A DNA stretch of 64,000 nt from assembly GCA_038868075.1 (NCBI GenBank), contig JAWBXB010000004.1:58629-122628 (forward strand), read 5' to 3'. The first letter of the stretch is position 1, and each line of letters begins with the position of its first letter. Positions 44,765-53,644 of this stretch are shown here, in pieces. This DNA comes from Candidatus Bathyarchaeia archaeon (GTDB lineage: Archaea > Thermoproteota > Bathyarchaeia > Bathyarchaeales > DTEX01). A model generated the notes under the pieces. The model was not told the DNA's origin, did no database searches, and saw only the letters and a program-made list of their open reading frames with translations. The translations under genes were made by a program, and so were the position numbers.

Positions 44765-46537
44765 TTAATCATTCCCGTGCCTTCCTCTCTTAACTCGGGA
44801 AGCAATTTTTCTCTTTGCATATCCAAAAAGTGACTGATAAATTCTATAATAAAGTCCCTTCTTCTCCATGAGCGAGTCGTGGGTTCCCTCTTCAACGATT
44901 CTACCATTATCTAATACTATGATTTTATCGGCGTTTCTAATAGTTGAAATTCTTTGCGTAATAATGAATGTTGTTCTGCCCTTCATTAATGTGCTCAATG
45001 CTTGCTGTATCTCATGTTCTGTATCTACGTCGACGCTGGATGTTGAATCGTCAAGTATTAGAATCTTTGGATTCATGAGTAGAGCTCTAGCTATGGCAAT
45101 CCTTTGTCTTTGTCCACCCGATAAAGTTATACCTCCCTCACCAACAATAGTATTAAAGCCCTGAGGAAGCTGCATTATAAAGTCATATGCTTTAGCAGCC
45201 TTTGCAACACTTATAATCTCATCCATTGTTGCATTAGGCTTCCCAAATGCTATATTATCTTTTATAGTCGCGTTAAATAGGAATATTTCTTGGGAAACTA
45301 TTCCTATCTGTCTCCTAAGAGAATCAATTTTCACATCCCTAATATCATATCCATCGATTAATATTCTCCCGGAAGTGGGATCATAAAATCTGGGTATTAA
45401 TCGTATTATAGTGCTTTTGCCTGAACCAGTAGGTCCGAGAAGAGCCACTGTTTCTCCTGGTTTAACCTCAAAGCTCACATTTTTAAGGATTAAATGATTG
45501 TTATCATAGCCGAAAGAGACATTATCAAACACTACATGCCCCTTAATTTGCGGCATCTCTATGGCGCCTGGTTTATCCTTCACATCCGGTATAGCATCAA
45601 TGACTTCAAATACTCTTTTCCCAGCAGCCGCCATCCTTTGGTAGCTACTCCATACGTCGCCCATCCTTGAGATCGGCTGGGTTAACATGGCTGCATAAGT
45701 GCTAAATACAAATAACTGGTCTATTGTAAGCCTGTTTCCAATAACTTGTAGTCCACCATACCAGTAAATGAAAGCCGTTATCGAACCACTTACAAGAGCA
45801 GATAAAGGCACGAATATGGATCTAAGTCCAACTGCCTGAAGCATACTTTGATAATATGACTTATTCAAATCATAGAATTTTTGCTTCTCTTGGTCCTCAG
45901 CTGCGAGTGAGCGGATCGTTCTTATGCCTGAAACATTCTCCCATAAGACTGAAGTTAAAACACCATATTGTTCTCTGGCTTTATGTGTAACGTCTCTAAC
46001 TCTTTTTCCAAAGAACACAAAAATAACTACCAACAGTGGTGTAATGGAGAGACAAAAGAGCGTGAGTTCCAAACTAATGGAGAGCATTGAGAGCATGATT
46101 CCAGTTAGAAGAAATATTGATCCTATAAGTGAGGTTAACTGGAATCCTAAAAATCCCCTTATTCTATCAATATCCGTTGTAGCCCTAGACATTATTTGCC
46201 CAGTTTCAGTTCTATCGAAAAATGCAAATGACTGTCTCTGAACGGCTTTATATAAGTCATTCCTTATATCATAAACAACCCTATGAGAAAAGTAGCTGTT
46301 TGCATAGCGTTGAAGAAAGGATATGACTCCAAGAAAACAAGTTAAAACTATTGATTGTATAACAAGGAAGAGAAGCGCGCAAAAATCCTGCATTTCAAGT
46401 ATATTTCTTATTATATCTCCTGATATTCTAGGTATGTAAACTTGAAGGTAGGTTGAGGCTAATATACACAATATACTTAAGAGAAGCATATACCAGCTTC
46501 TAAAAATGTACCCTAATAATCTGCGGAGTAAATGCAT
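44765..46537 (-). CDS. ABC exporter, half-transporter 1 (TM-ATPase fusion)
   Basis: A 590-residue half-transporter with the same design as its neighbour. Walker A is ALLGPTGSGKSTIIR, the signature ITLSGGQRQRIAIARAL, and Walker B ILILDDSTSSVDVDT with the H-loop replaced: TFIITQRISTIR, so Gln stands for the switch histidine, and the Walker B has DDS in place of DEA. These are the marks of the non-catalytic site in heterodimeric exporters (TM287/288-like). With the second half-gene, it should form a drug, lipid or peptide exporter. Confidence 0.92.
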   Translation of the reverse strand: MHLLRRLLGYIFRSWYMLLLSILCILASTYLQVYIPRISGDIIRNILEMQDFCALLFLVIQSIVLTCFLGVISFLQRYANSYFSHRVVYDIRNDLYKAVQRQSFAFFDRTETGQIMSRATTDIDRIRGFLGFQLTSLIGSIFLLTGIMLSMLSISLELTLFCLSITPLLVVIFVFFGKRVRDVTHKAREQYGVLTSVLWENVSGIRTIRSLAAEDQEKQKFYDLNKSYYQSMLQAVGLRSIFVPLSALVSGSITAFIYWYGGLQVIGNRLTIDQLFVFSTYAAMLTQPISRMGDVWSSYQRMAAAGKRVFEVIDAIPDVKDKPGAIEMPQIKGHVVFDNVSFGYDNNHLILKNVSFEVKPGETVALLGPTGSGKSTIIRLIPRFYDPTSGRILIDGYDIRDVKIDSLRRQIGIVSQEIFLFNATIKDNIAFGKPNATMDEIISVAKAAKAYDFIMQLPQGFNTIVGEGGITLSGGQRQRIAIARALLMNPKILILDDSTSSVDVDTEHEIQQALSTLMKGRTTFIITQRISTIRNADKIIVLDNGRIVEEGTHDSLMEKKGLYYRIYQSLFGYAKRKIASRVKRGRHGND

Positions 46538-46538
46538 A

Positions 46539-47138
46539 TTACTCCCCCAAAATCTTCCAACATTTGTTAAGAACGTCCAGAAACTCTTGGTTCCTATAAA
46601 GACGTAAATCCGTTAAAAATGAGAGGAGGAGCTTAAGTGATGAATGTTCTATTGGTATAGGGGAGGCGGCTTGAGAAATAACCTCCTCGCGAGTAGCTTG
46701 CTCAAGATGCGAATATCTCTCTATAAGATCCAGCAGTTCTTTAGTCTTCTTTTCGCTTAATTTAAAGCCGAATGCCTCTAATCCCTTAACAGCTTTTCTA
46801 CATATCTCCCTTGACCACTGGGCAATATCCTCAGATCCGGGAACAAGTCCCTCGCTGAGCGTATAAGAGATAATAAAATGTTTAGCTGTAGCCTTATAAT
46901 ATCGCTCAACCAGATTTCCCTTAATTACACTCCTAGTTTGCTCCACTAAACCAGCTTTTTCTAAAGTATTAAGATGATGCATTATTGAGGAAACATTTTT
47001 ATTTAAAAGTTTAGCAAGCTGGCAGGGGGTCATTTCAAAATGTCTAAGATTATGTAGGATGCTTCTGCGGCATTCGTCAGCGAAGAGCTTCGCAACTTCT
47101 GGATCCTTAATTATCATGAAATCCTTCATATTAATCAT
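46539..47138 (-). CDS. ArsR-like winged-helix regulator
   Basis: A 199-residue regulator. The N-terminal DNA-binding domain reads EVAKLFADECRRSILHNLRHFEMTPCQLAKLLNKNVSSIMHHLNTLEKAGLVEQTRSV, then a wing with LVERYYKATAKHFIISYTL. The C-terminal 100 residues are helical and may bind an effector. It is the first gene of a minus-strand operon with two ABC exporter halves, which follow after 1 and 5 bases, so it most likely controls them. The palindrome at 47183-47202 is the candidate binding site. Confidence 0.85.
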   Translation of the reverse strand: MINMKDFMIIKDPEVAKLFADECRRSILHNLRHFEMTPCQLAKLLNKNVSSIMHHLNTLEKAGLVEQTRSVIKGNLVERYYKATAKHFIISYTLSEGLVPGSEDIAQWSREICRKAVKGLEAFGFKLSEKKTKELLDLIERYSHLEQATREEVISQAASPIPIEHSSLKLLLSFLTDLRLYRNQEFLDVLNKCWKILGE

Positions 47139-47182
47139 ACGTTTATTTGCAACGCTACATAAAAATGTAACGAAAAAATAAT

Positions 47183-47202
47183 GTTTAGTGAATTCACCAA
47201 AC
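47183..47202. promoter_or_regulatory. 20-bp palindrome, candidate operator of the ABC exporter operon
   Basis: GTTTAGTGAATTCACCAAAC is a palindrome in which nine of ten base pairs match; the exception is A187 against C198. It has no loop and lies 45-64 bases upstream of the HTH regulator's start, just before a T-rich stretch on the minus strand that would serve as TATA element. The size and symmetry fit a homodimeric winged-helix regulator such as the one encoded next to it. Confidence 0.5.
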
Positions 47203-47300
47203 GCTATTCGCCATTGATCTCTATAAAACTTCTATGGAGGGGAGTGTTTTTAAGTGGAGTTTAGATATTTATTAGTGTTGATGCTTTGGGGAGTATTAAC

Positions 47301-48110
47301 ATGTCACTTAAAAATAAATTACGTAAAAAACTTGAGCGTGAGGAGAAAACCTATGAAACTGAGCAGTTAATGAAAGAAAAGCGTAGTGAGGAATATGAAG
47401 TTCTCGAGGAGGTTTTTGATCGCTCAACCCTCATGACAATATATGATTTCATGAATAATGGTTTAATAAAAGAGATTTATGGTGTTGTAAACTCGGGGAA
47501 AGAATCAAGAATTTACTGGGGGATAAATTCTAATGATAAAGAAATAGCCATAAAAATATTCCTGACGGTTTCAGCTGAATTTAGGAGAGGTAGGCTCCCC
47601 TATATTCTTGGAGATCCAAGGTTCAAGAATGTTAAGAGAGATTTAAGAAATCTTGTTTTCCTCTGGGCCCAAAAAGAGTTTAAGAATTTAAGCTTAGCTT
47701 ACGATGCTAAGGTTAGAGTTCCACGTCCAATAGCTATAAAAAATAATGTGCTTATTATGGAGTTTATAGGTAAGCATGGTGTGAGCGCTCCGCTTTTAAG
47801 GGAGGTTGAACTCAAAAATCCTGAAAGATTTTATCATAACATTCTTTTGCACATTAAGAGGCTTTATAAGGGTGCTAGTTTAGTTCACGGCGACTTAAGT
47901 GAGTACAATATCATGGTCTGGAAAGGTAGACCAGTTCTATTTGATTTCTCTCAAGCAGTCCCTATTGAGCATCCAAATGCAAATCAATTTCTTCTTAGAG
48001 ACCTTGAAAATATAAATAGGTATTTTTTGAAGATTGGTGTAAATGTAATTGAAGTTGAAAAAATATATAGGGTGATTACTGGTGACACAACTCTTCGTCA
48101 GAATACCTAG
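47301..48110 (+). CDS. rio1: RIO1 family serine protein kinase
   Basis: A 269-residue atypical kinase. VVNSGKESRIYWGI is the Ser-rich P-loop, EIAIKIFLT the ATP lysine, SLVHGDLSEYNIMVW the catalytic loop with HGDLSEYN, and PVLFDFSQAVPIEHP the metal loop DFSQ. RIO1 takes part in the last steps of 40S/30S maturation. I start at ATG 47301 because GGGGAG lies 7 bases upstream; the frame is open from TTG 47286. The stop overlaps the KH gene by 29 bases, so the two ribosome-biogenesis proteins are co-translated. Confidence 0.95.
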   Translation: MSLKNKLRKKLEREEKTYETEQLMKEKRSEEYEVLEEVFDRSTLMTIYDFMNNGLIKEIYGVVNSGKESRIYWGINSNDKEIAIKIFLTVSAEFRRGRLPYILGDPRFKNVKRDLRNLVFLWAQKEFKNLSLAYDAKVRVPRPIAIKNNVLIMEFIGKHGVSAPLLREVELKNPERFYHNILLHIKRLYKGASLVHGDLSEYNIMVWKGRPVLFDFSQAVPIEHPNANQFLLRDLENINRYFLKIGVNVIEVEKIYRVITGDTTLRQNT

Positions 48111-48672
48111 AGAGAGAATTGGTGTCTTAATAGGAACTAATGGTAATGTAAAAGACTACATAGAGAAGAATCTGCCCGTTAAACTCGATATTGACAGTGA
48201 AACTGGTGATGTAACCATAACCTTAAGGAAAGATGCTAATGATCCATCGTTGCTCTTTAGAGCTAGAGATATAGTTTTAGCGATTGGTAGAGGTTTCTCA
48301 CCTGAGAGAGCTTTTAAGCTTTTAGAGAGCGAAGATTACATGCTTGAAATTATTGACTTAAGGGATGTTTTAGGTAAGTCCGAGTCTGACTTAAAGAGGA
48401 TTAAAGGTAGGATAATTGGGAGGGATGGTAGAACTAGGGAGATAATTGAAGAGATGAGCGGAGCTTTACTCTCAATCTATGGGCATACTGTTGCGATGAT
48501 AGGTGATATTGAACAAGTTGGCATTGCTCGTGAAGCGGTAAATATGTTGATAAATGGCAGCGAACACTCAACAGTTTACAAGTTTTTGCAGAGAAGAAGA
48601 CAGGAGCTCAAAAGAAGACGCTTTGAATTATGGGAGGGCGGTTCACTCTCATTATTACCTAGATCTGGATGA
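48082..48672 (+). CDS. KH-domain RNA-binding protein (Pno1/Krr1-like)
   Basis: A 196-residue protein with two KH domains. The first reads IPRERIGVLIGTNGNVKDYIEKNLPVKLDIDSETGDVTI with the GTNG loop; the second reads LKRIKGRIIGRDGRTREIIEEMSGALLSIYGHTVAMIGD with GRDG. This is the archaeal homolog of Pno1/Dim2 that assists in 16S rRNA maturation, together with RIO1, whose gene overlaps upstream. The start is GTG at 48082, preceded by GGTGAT. The C-terminal helix is basic (FLQRRRQELKRRRFEL). Confidence 0.92.
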   Translation: MTQLFVRIPRERIGVLIGTNGNVKDYIEKNLPVKLDIDSETGDVTITLRKDANDPSLLFRARDIVLAIGRGFSPERAFKLLESEDYMLEIIDLRDVLGKSESDLKRIKGRIIGRDGRTREIIEEMSGALLSIYGHTVAMIGDIEQVGIAREAVNMLINGSEHSTVYKFLQRRRQELKRRRFELWEGGSLSLLPRSG

Positions 48673-48719
48673 GCATAATAAGAAAACATACAAATAAGTG
48701 AAGGGATATCTAAGCACAT

Positions 48720-50261
48720 TTGAGGGAAGAGGAGAACGTGGGAGTAACGGATCAAACATTCCAAGAGATAAGCCCGGCTGACTTTTTCTATAGGAATAAG
48801 GAAATAGCTGGTTTCTCAAATCCTGCAAGAGCTATTTTCTCAGCTATTAGGGAGCTTGTTGAAAATTCTCTTGATGCTACGGAGCCCTTAGGTATTTTAC
48901 CGGATATCTACATACGTTTATCTTCTTTAAATGAAGGCGAGGATGAAAATATCTATGTTCTAAGGGTTAGAGATAACGGTTCAGGTATACCTGTAGATTA
49001 TGTCCCCCTAGCATTCTGCCAATTCCTATTTAGCTCAAAATATAAGTTAAAGCAGTCTCGTGGAACATTCGGTTTAGGTGGAACAATGACGATTCTTTAT
49101 GGTCAAATAACTACTAATAAGCCAGTGAAGGTCATATCTAGCACTGGGGGTCAGAAAATATATGAGTATGTGCTGATGATAGATATTGAGCGAAACCGTC
49201 CGGTTATTCTTGAGAGAAGAATTTATAATAATGATAGTAAATGGCATGGTACAATTGTTGAGGTGAATCTTGAGGGAGATTATTTTAAGGCAATGCCCAA
49301 AATACTGGAGTACCTTAAGCAGACGGCTATCGTTAACCCATATGCAAATATCATGTTCATTGACCCTAAAGGTCGATTATATAAGTTTGAGAGAACGGTT
49401 TCGGTTCTTCCACCTCCACCCAAGGAGACTCTACCTCATCCACATGGTGTAGATGTTGAAACGATTTATAGGATAATTCGTGTGACTAAATGCGGGACTC
49501 TTCTTAGTTTTATGCAAGAGCACTTCCATAGGGTTGGTAAACGCATAGCCCAGCGCTTTCTTGAGTTTGCTGGCTTCCCAGAAGATGCCGACCCAAAGAA
49601 ACTTAAGCCCGAGGAAATAGTTAGGTTTGTTCAAGCAATGAAGAGCTTTAACGGATTCCTACCTCCAGATGCCGATTCTCTCTCACCTTTAGGTGAGGAG
49701 ATTCTTAGAGCTGGCATATTGAAGGAACTTGAGCCTGAGTTTGTGGCTGTCACTCAACGTAAGCCCTCAGCATACTCTGGTCATCCATTTATTGTTGAGG
49801 TTGGAATAGCCTATGGTGGTAAAATTTCATCCGGAGAGGACATAATCCTATATAGATTTGCTAATAAGATTCCCTTAGTATACGATGAATCAGGCGATGT
49901 TAGCTGGAGGATTATTAAGTCGATTAATTGGAGGAAATATGGTTTAATGCCTGGAATGCCATTCGCAGTTTTAGTCCATATATGCAGCACTAAGGTTCCT
50001 TGGAAAACTGTTGGCAAAGAAATAATTGCTGATAGACCTGAAGTAAGCCGTGAGATTCTTAACGGTATAAGAGAGGTCGCCCGACAGCTTAGCATCTATC
50101 TAGCGAGAAAAGAGAAGATTAAACGTGAAAGAGCACGCTTATCAATATTTGCGAAGTATCTGCCTAAAATAGCAGAGTTATCAACAAAGCTTACTGGGAA
50201 AGAGAAGGTGCCTAATATAAATGATCTTTTAAGGAGGGCTAAAAAGTTTGAAGAAGATTAG
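48720..50261 (+). CDS. top6B: DNA topoisomerase VI subunit B
   Basis: A 513-residue GHKL ATPase subunit. It shows AIRELVENSLDATEPLG (Bergerat N-box), DNGSGIPVDYVPLAFCQFLFSSKYKLKQSRGTFGLGGTMTILYGQ (G1 and G2), then the H2TH and transducer domains. It binds ATP and closes the gate for DNA passage by Top6A. The start at TTG 48720 or GTG 48738 cannot be settled; AGAGGAG lies just before the GTG. It overlaps top6A by 14 bases. Confidence 0.96.
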   Translation: MREEENVGVTDQTFQEISPADFFYRNKEIAGFSNPARAIFSAIRELVENSLDATEPLGILPDIYIRLSSLNEGEDENIYVLRVRDNGSGIPVDYVPLAFCQFLFSSKYKLKQSRGTFGLGGTMTILYGQITTNKPVKVISSTGGQKIYEYVLMIDIERNRPVILERRIYNNDSKWHGTIVEVNLEGDYFKAMPKILEYLKQTAIVNPYANIMFIDPKGRLYKFERTVSVLPPPPKETLPHPHGVDVETIYRIIRVTKCGTLLSFMQEHFHRVGKRIAQRFLEFAGFPEDADPKKLKPEEIVRFVQAMKSFNGFLPPDADSLSPLGEEILRAGILKELEPEFVAVTQRKPSAYSGHPFIVEVGIAYGGKISSGEDIILYRFANKIPLVYDESGDVSWRIIKSINWRKYGLMPGMPFAVLVHICSTKVPWKTVGKEIIADRPEVSREILNGIREVARQLSIYLARKEKIKRERARLSIFAKYLPKIAELSTKLTGKEKVPNINDLLRRAKKFEED

Positions 50262-51336
50262 TTTCTCCACTAAAGAAAAGCGTAGGGAGGTTCTTACAAA
50301 ACTTGAGAAATTTGGCTTCGAGATATATGAGCAATTAGAAAAGGGAGTTTTCCCAAGCATCACTATGCCTAGTAGATCAACAGACAATATATATTATAGT
50401 CCAGAGCTTAGACAGTATGTATTGGGCGATAGAAAAGTTAAAAGGAGCGCAAGTAACATTAGGCATTTAAGGCCACTCACTCAGCTTGTCTGGATGGCTT
50501 TCTTCACACATGAGCTGATGCAGCACCAGAAAACTTCAACACTGAGAGATGTCTTTTACTCAGCACAAGCATATGATATATCTTTCCAAGATCAAGACGA
50601 ATCGGACGATATAATTACGGATTTAGAGACTGTTCTGAACTGTACCAGAGAGGACTTTAACGTTTTTCCTGAAGAGAGCTCAGCCGTCTTTGGAGATCTA
50701 ACAATAGAATATACTGTTCCAAACTATGAGGGAAAACGTCTTAACCTGACTTCACATCCGGATGGCGTGATGATCGGTCCAGCATTGACCTCAGCTGAGT
50801 TTATAGAGACAAGCGCTGATAAGGTTATAGCTATAGAGAAGGGCGGCTTATTCACTAGATTCATTGAGGAGAGGGTTCATGAGAGATTTAATGCTATACT
50901 AGTCTTTTTGAGGGGGCAAGCCCCGCGCTCAACGAGATATTTTATCCGTAGACTAAATCAAGAGCTCGGCTTACCAGTCTACATCTTCACGGATGCTGAT
51001 CCATGGGGTATGCATATAGCCATGGTTATAATTTCCGGATCAGCAAATGCTGCACATATAAAGGATCTGACGACGCCTGATGCTAAATGGGCTGGCGTTT
51101 GGGCCTCGGATATTATTAATTATAAATTGCCAAGTGATAAACTTGAAGATATAGATATTAAGCGTTTACATGAGCTTATGCGTGACCCAAGATATAAGGG
51201 AGAGATTTGGCAAAGGGAGATAAATGTTTTCATGAAGATTCAAAAGAAGTGTGAGCTTGAAGCATTCTCAAGATATGGATTAACTCATATAGTTGATAAA
51301 TATCTGCCGCAGAGACTTAGGGAGCTTGAGAATTGA
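50248..51336 (+). CDS. top6A: DNA topoisomerase VI subunit A
   Basis: A 362-residue Spo11-like subunit. The catalytic tyrosine lies in TLRDVFYSAQ (Y in the CAP domain), and the Toprim acidic residues lie in VIAIEKGG and PVYIFTDADPWGMHI. The start is TTG 50248, decided by the strong GGAGGG 9 bases upstream and by the overlap with top6B. Together with Top6B it relaxes and decatenates DNA. The type IIB enzyme is standard in archaea and lies here with orc1 and radA. Confidence 0.96.
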   Translation: MKKISFSTKEKRREVLTKLEKFGFEIYEQLEKGVFPSITMPSRSTDNIYYSPELRQYVLGDRKVKRSASNIRHLRPLTQLVWMAFFTHELMQHQKTSTLRDVFYSAQAYDISFQDQDESDDIITDLETVLNCTREDFNVFPEESSAVFGDLTIEYTVPNYEGKRLNLTSHPDGVMIGPALTSAEFIETSADKVIAIEKGGLFTRFIEERVHERFNAILVFLRGQAPRSTRYFIRRLNQELGLPVYIFTDADPWGMHIAMVIISGSANAAHIKDLTTPDAKWAGVWASDIINYKLPSDKLEDIDIKRLHELMRDPRYKGEIWQREINVFMKIQKKCELEAFSRYGLTHIVDKYLPQRLRELEN

Positions 51337-51399
51337 AAAATTTTTATTTACATCTAAAAAATAACTTTTAGAATTTAACGAAAAATTTGAGGAAGCGGA

Positions 51400-51606
51400 A
51401 TGAGTAGAGAAAAAGGTACAGTAATGCTTGGCTTAGTTTTCTTAGAAAAAATACTTGGTTTCATATTATCTGTTGTTGGTGTAATACTAGCATATTACAC
51501 AAGTATAAATTTGAGTGGTTTGGGTGCCATAGGTTATCTATTTCTGATAGCTGGCATAACAATAGCAGTTGCAGGCTTACTACTGATTATTGCTAAAACT
51601 GAATAG
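51400..51606 (+). CDS. Small membrane protein, unknown
   Basis: A 68-residue protein with two membrane segments (about 13-32 and 42-63) and a short polar loop of Ser/Asn/Gly. GAGGAAG lies 5 bases before the ATG. I do not recognise the family; the pattern is like small archaeal membrane proteins of unknown function. It stands 63 bases after top6A and 223 bases before the orc1 gene. Confidence 0.6.
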   Translation: MSREKGTVMLGLVFLEKILGFILSVVGVILAYYTSINLSGLGAIGYLFLIAGITIAVAGLLLIIAKTE

Positions 51607-51829
51607 GTCTTATTTTATGGTCATGAACAAAAATAAAATATAACTGTTTTTTAGAACAAGTTCACTTGTGAGAGCGCTAGACACTCATACATTATAACAG
51701 TGTTAGAATAGTTGCGCTAGGCATGAATTAACGTTATGTAGTTCTCTAGTGGCGGATAATGTAAAGTCTCCGTTATAAATTAAACTTCAGCTGGAAAACA
51801 ATATTTATAATCTCGTTTTATAGCTATTT
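51607..51829. other. AT-rich region before orc1, possible replication origin
   Basis: The 223 bases contain no gene. They are AT-rich, with TTCAGCTGGAAAAC at 51786-51799, which resembles the core of archaeal origin recognition boxes (TTCCAGTGGAAAC). A second, weaker copy may be the ACTTGTGAGAGCGCTAG stretch at 51664-51680. Only one good copy is seen, so this is a candidate and not a demonstrated origin. Confidence 0.25.
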
Positions 51830-53023
51830 TTGGGTTTAAAATTGTCTAGGTCGCTGATATTTAGAGACAGAAATAAACTTTCACCATATTATATTCCCAA
51901 GCGCCTCCCACATAGAGATCATCAGATAAATATTTTGCTTTCAATCTACGAAAATATATTGAAGGATGTTTGGAGGGCTTATCCGCGATTTACGCAGATT
52001 ATAGGAGCAACTGGTACAGGAAAAACTTGTACAGCAATAAGGTTTGGAGACATAATTGTTGAAAAAGCTGGTGAAAAGGGCATAAATCTCCGGTACATTT
52101 ATATGAATTGCAAAGTTGATGGTGTGACACGTTATGTTCTTTATGGAAATCTTGTAAAAAAAGTTACACCGAAAATTGCGACTAAAAGTCTGAGTCCTGA
52201 GGAAATGATTAGGCAGCTTATCGATTACTTAAGGTTTGAAGAGACTTTTCTAATAGTTACTTTTGATGAAATAGATTATTTTGTTCAAATGAATCCAAAA
52301 GAGCATATAATATATGATTTGACACGCATACCCGAAATGTATCCTGGCGAACCGATTCCGATAATTGGTGAAATATTTATCGCTAGGTCACTTAAGTGGC
52401 ATGAATATCTTGAACCTGGTGAGAGATCAACGCTTGGAATGGGCATAATAGAGTTTCCAAGATACAATAGTAAGCAGATTAGAGATATACTTGAGGATAG
52501 AATTAAAGAAGCTTTTCAGCCACATGTAATTCTCGATGATACACTTGATCTAATAAGCGATATAACCGCCAGTCCACCAGTTAATGGGGATATTAGAGTT
52601 GGACTTGAATTACTCTATTACTCAGGGGTCTTAGCTGAGAACACTGGCTCAAGTAAGGTTTTACCGGAGCATGTTCGCAGAGTTTATAGTGAAATAAATC
52701 CAACGATAACAACTGAAGATATAATGAGTCTTAATAGTAACGGAAAATTGATTCTTTTAGCATTGGTTAGAGGATTAAAAACTAGTAAATCAGCATATAT
52801 AAGCCTAAAAGACCTTAGAAAATCGTATAATATTGTATGTGAGGAATTTAATGTTAAACCGGTTGAAGACTTTGAAGCATACGTCCAGGATCTCATTTAT
52901 CGCGGAATAATTGATATGAAATCTTTAATGGAAATTGGAATATCAGGTGCAACCCTGGTAGACCTAGAAAAATTCCTAAATAATCTCTTGAAGCAATTGG
53001 AGAAGATAGAGCTGAGATCATGA
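51830..53023 (+). CDS. orc1: Orc1/Cdc6 family AAA+ ATPase
   Basis: A 397-residue replication initiator. PKRLPHRDHQINILLSIY is the Orc/Cdc6 entry, Walker A is IIGATGTGKTCTAIRFG, Walker B ETFLIVTFDEIDYF, with sensor 1 near IPIIGEIFIARS and a C-terminal winged helix (residues 300-390: LILLALVRGLKTSKSAYISLKDL). It would bind origins and load MCM. The start may be TTG 51830 or TTG 51842. The stop overlaps the next gene by ATGA. Confidence 0.9.
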   Translation: MGLKLSRSLIFRDRNKLSPYYIPKRLPHRDHQINILLSIYENILKDVWRAYPRFTQIIGATGTGKTCTAIRFGDIIVEKAGEKGINLRYIYMNCKVDGVTRYVLYGNLVKKVTPKIATKSLSPEEMIRQLIDYLRFEETFLIVTFDEIDYFVQMNPKEHIIYDLTRIPEMYPGEPIPIIGEIFIARSLKWHEYLEPGERSTLGMGIIEFPRYNSKQIRDILEDRIKEAFQPHVILDDTLDLISDITASPPVNGDIRVGLELLYYSGVLAENTGSSKVLPEHVRRVYSEINPTITTEDIMSLNSNGKLILLALVRGLKTSKSAYISLKDLRKSYNIVCEEFNVKPVEDFEAYVQDLIYRGIIDMKSLMEIGISGATLVDLEKFLNNLLKQLEKIELRS

Positions 53024-53346
53024 TGAGTAAAAGAGAGGAGAAGGAAGTAAAAAGTATATGGGAGGAGTTAGAGCTAGGTCTGGGCGGAGGAAAAAAGTTT
53101 AGGGTTCTGGTTCATCTAGCTTTAAACCCCAATAAAACTTTCACCAGATATGCCCTAGTAAAGGCTACTGGTCTCAGAACTCCATCAATTGATAGATATC
53201 TTAAAACGCTTGTGAATTTAGGCTGGGTTAAAGAGAATAAATATAAGCCAAAAACTTACCAAATAAATCTTGATAATGAGGTTATCATGGCACTCCTAGA
53301 TTTCTTTAAGGAGATGATAAGCATTCGGCGGCTTAAGATCCTATGA
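53020..53346 (+). CDS. Small winged-helix protein downstream of orc1
   Basis: A 108-residue protein with a winged helix: KFRVLVHLALNPNKTFTRYALVKATGLRTPSIDRYLKTLVNLGWVKENKYKPKTYQINL. It is MarR/ArsR-like in fold, without an obvious effector domain. The start ATG overlaps the orc1 stop, so both proteins are made together. It could regulate orc1 or be part of its function; this is inference. A cytosine run, CCCCCCTCCCCCCACC, follows at about 53347-53362, with TTTTT after it, a possible terminator. Confidence 0.7.
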   Translation: MMSKREEKEVKSIWEELELGLGGGKKFRVLVHLALNPNKTFTRYALVKATGLRTPSIDRYLKTLVNLGWVKENKYKPKTYQINLDNEVIMALLDFFKEMISIRRLKIL

Positions 53347-53420
53347 CCCCCCTCCCCCCACCTAGTTTTTCACAGACACCTTAAATATCACTTACATTAA
53401 ATGTTGATTGGTTGCTAAGC

Positions 53421-53642
53421 ATGGTTAAATCTAAAGATAGGATTCAAGATAAAATGAGATCTTCCTCGTCTGTTCCATCTGGTATAAGTGCTGAAGTAGA
53501 GAGATGCCTAAATCCATGGAATGGTGGATGTAGAAGTGCTAATATAGCTCTCTACATAGTATATAGAGGTGAGAGAATCCCATTGTGTTGGAAGTGCTGG
53601 AGGGAGATCTCTAGAAAAAACCTTGTTTGGGAGGCTTACTGA
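53421..53642 (+). CDS. Small zinc-binding protein upstream of radA
   Basis: A 73-residue protein with four cysteines in [10 protein letters not shown] and [11 protein letters not shown], spaced like a zinc ribbon (C-x7-C and C-x2-C with about 18 residues between). I do not know the family. ATG 53421 is chosen over TTG 53412. The stop lies 3 bases before the radA start, so it is coupled to radA and may have to do with recombination. A TATA-like TTAAATATC lies at 53381-53389. Confidence 0.65.
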   Translation: MVKSKDRIQDKMRSSSSVPSGISAEVERCLNPWNGGCRSANIALYIVYRGERIPLCWKCWREISRKNLVWEAY

Positions 53643-53644
53643 AA

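Noticed and set aside
53347-53362. Cytosine run after the winged-helix gene
   Set aside because: Considered as a G-quadruplex (on the minus strand) or special site. It is only two short runs, so I mention it only as a possible part of a terminator.
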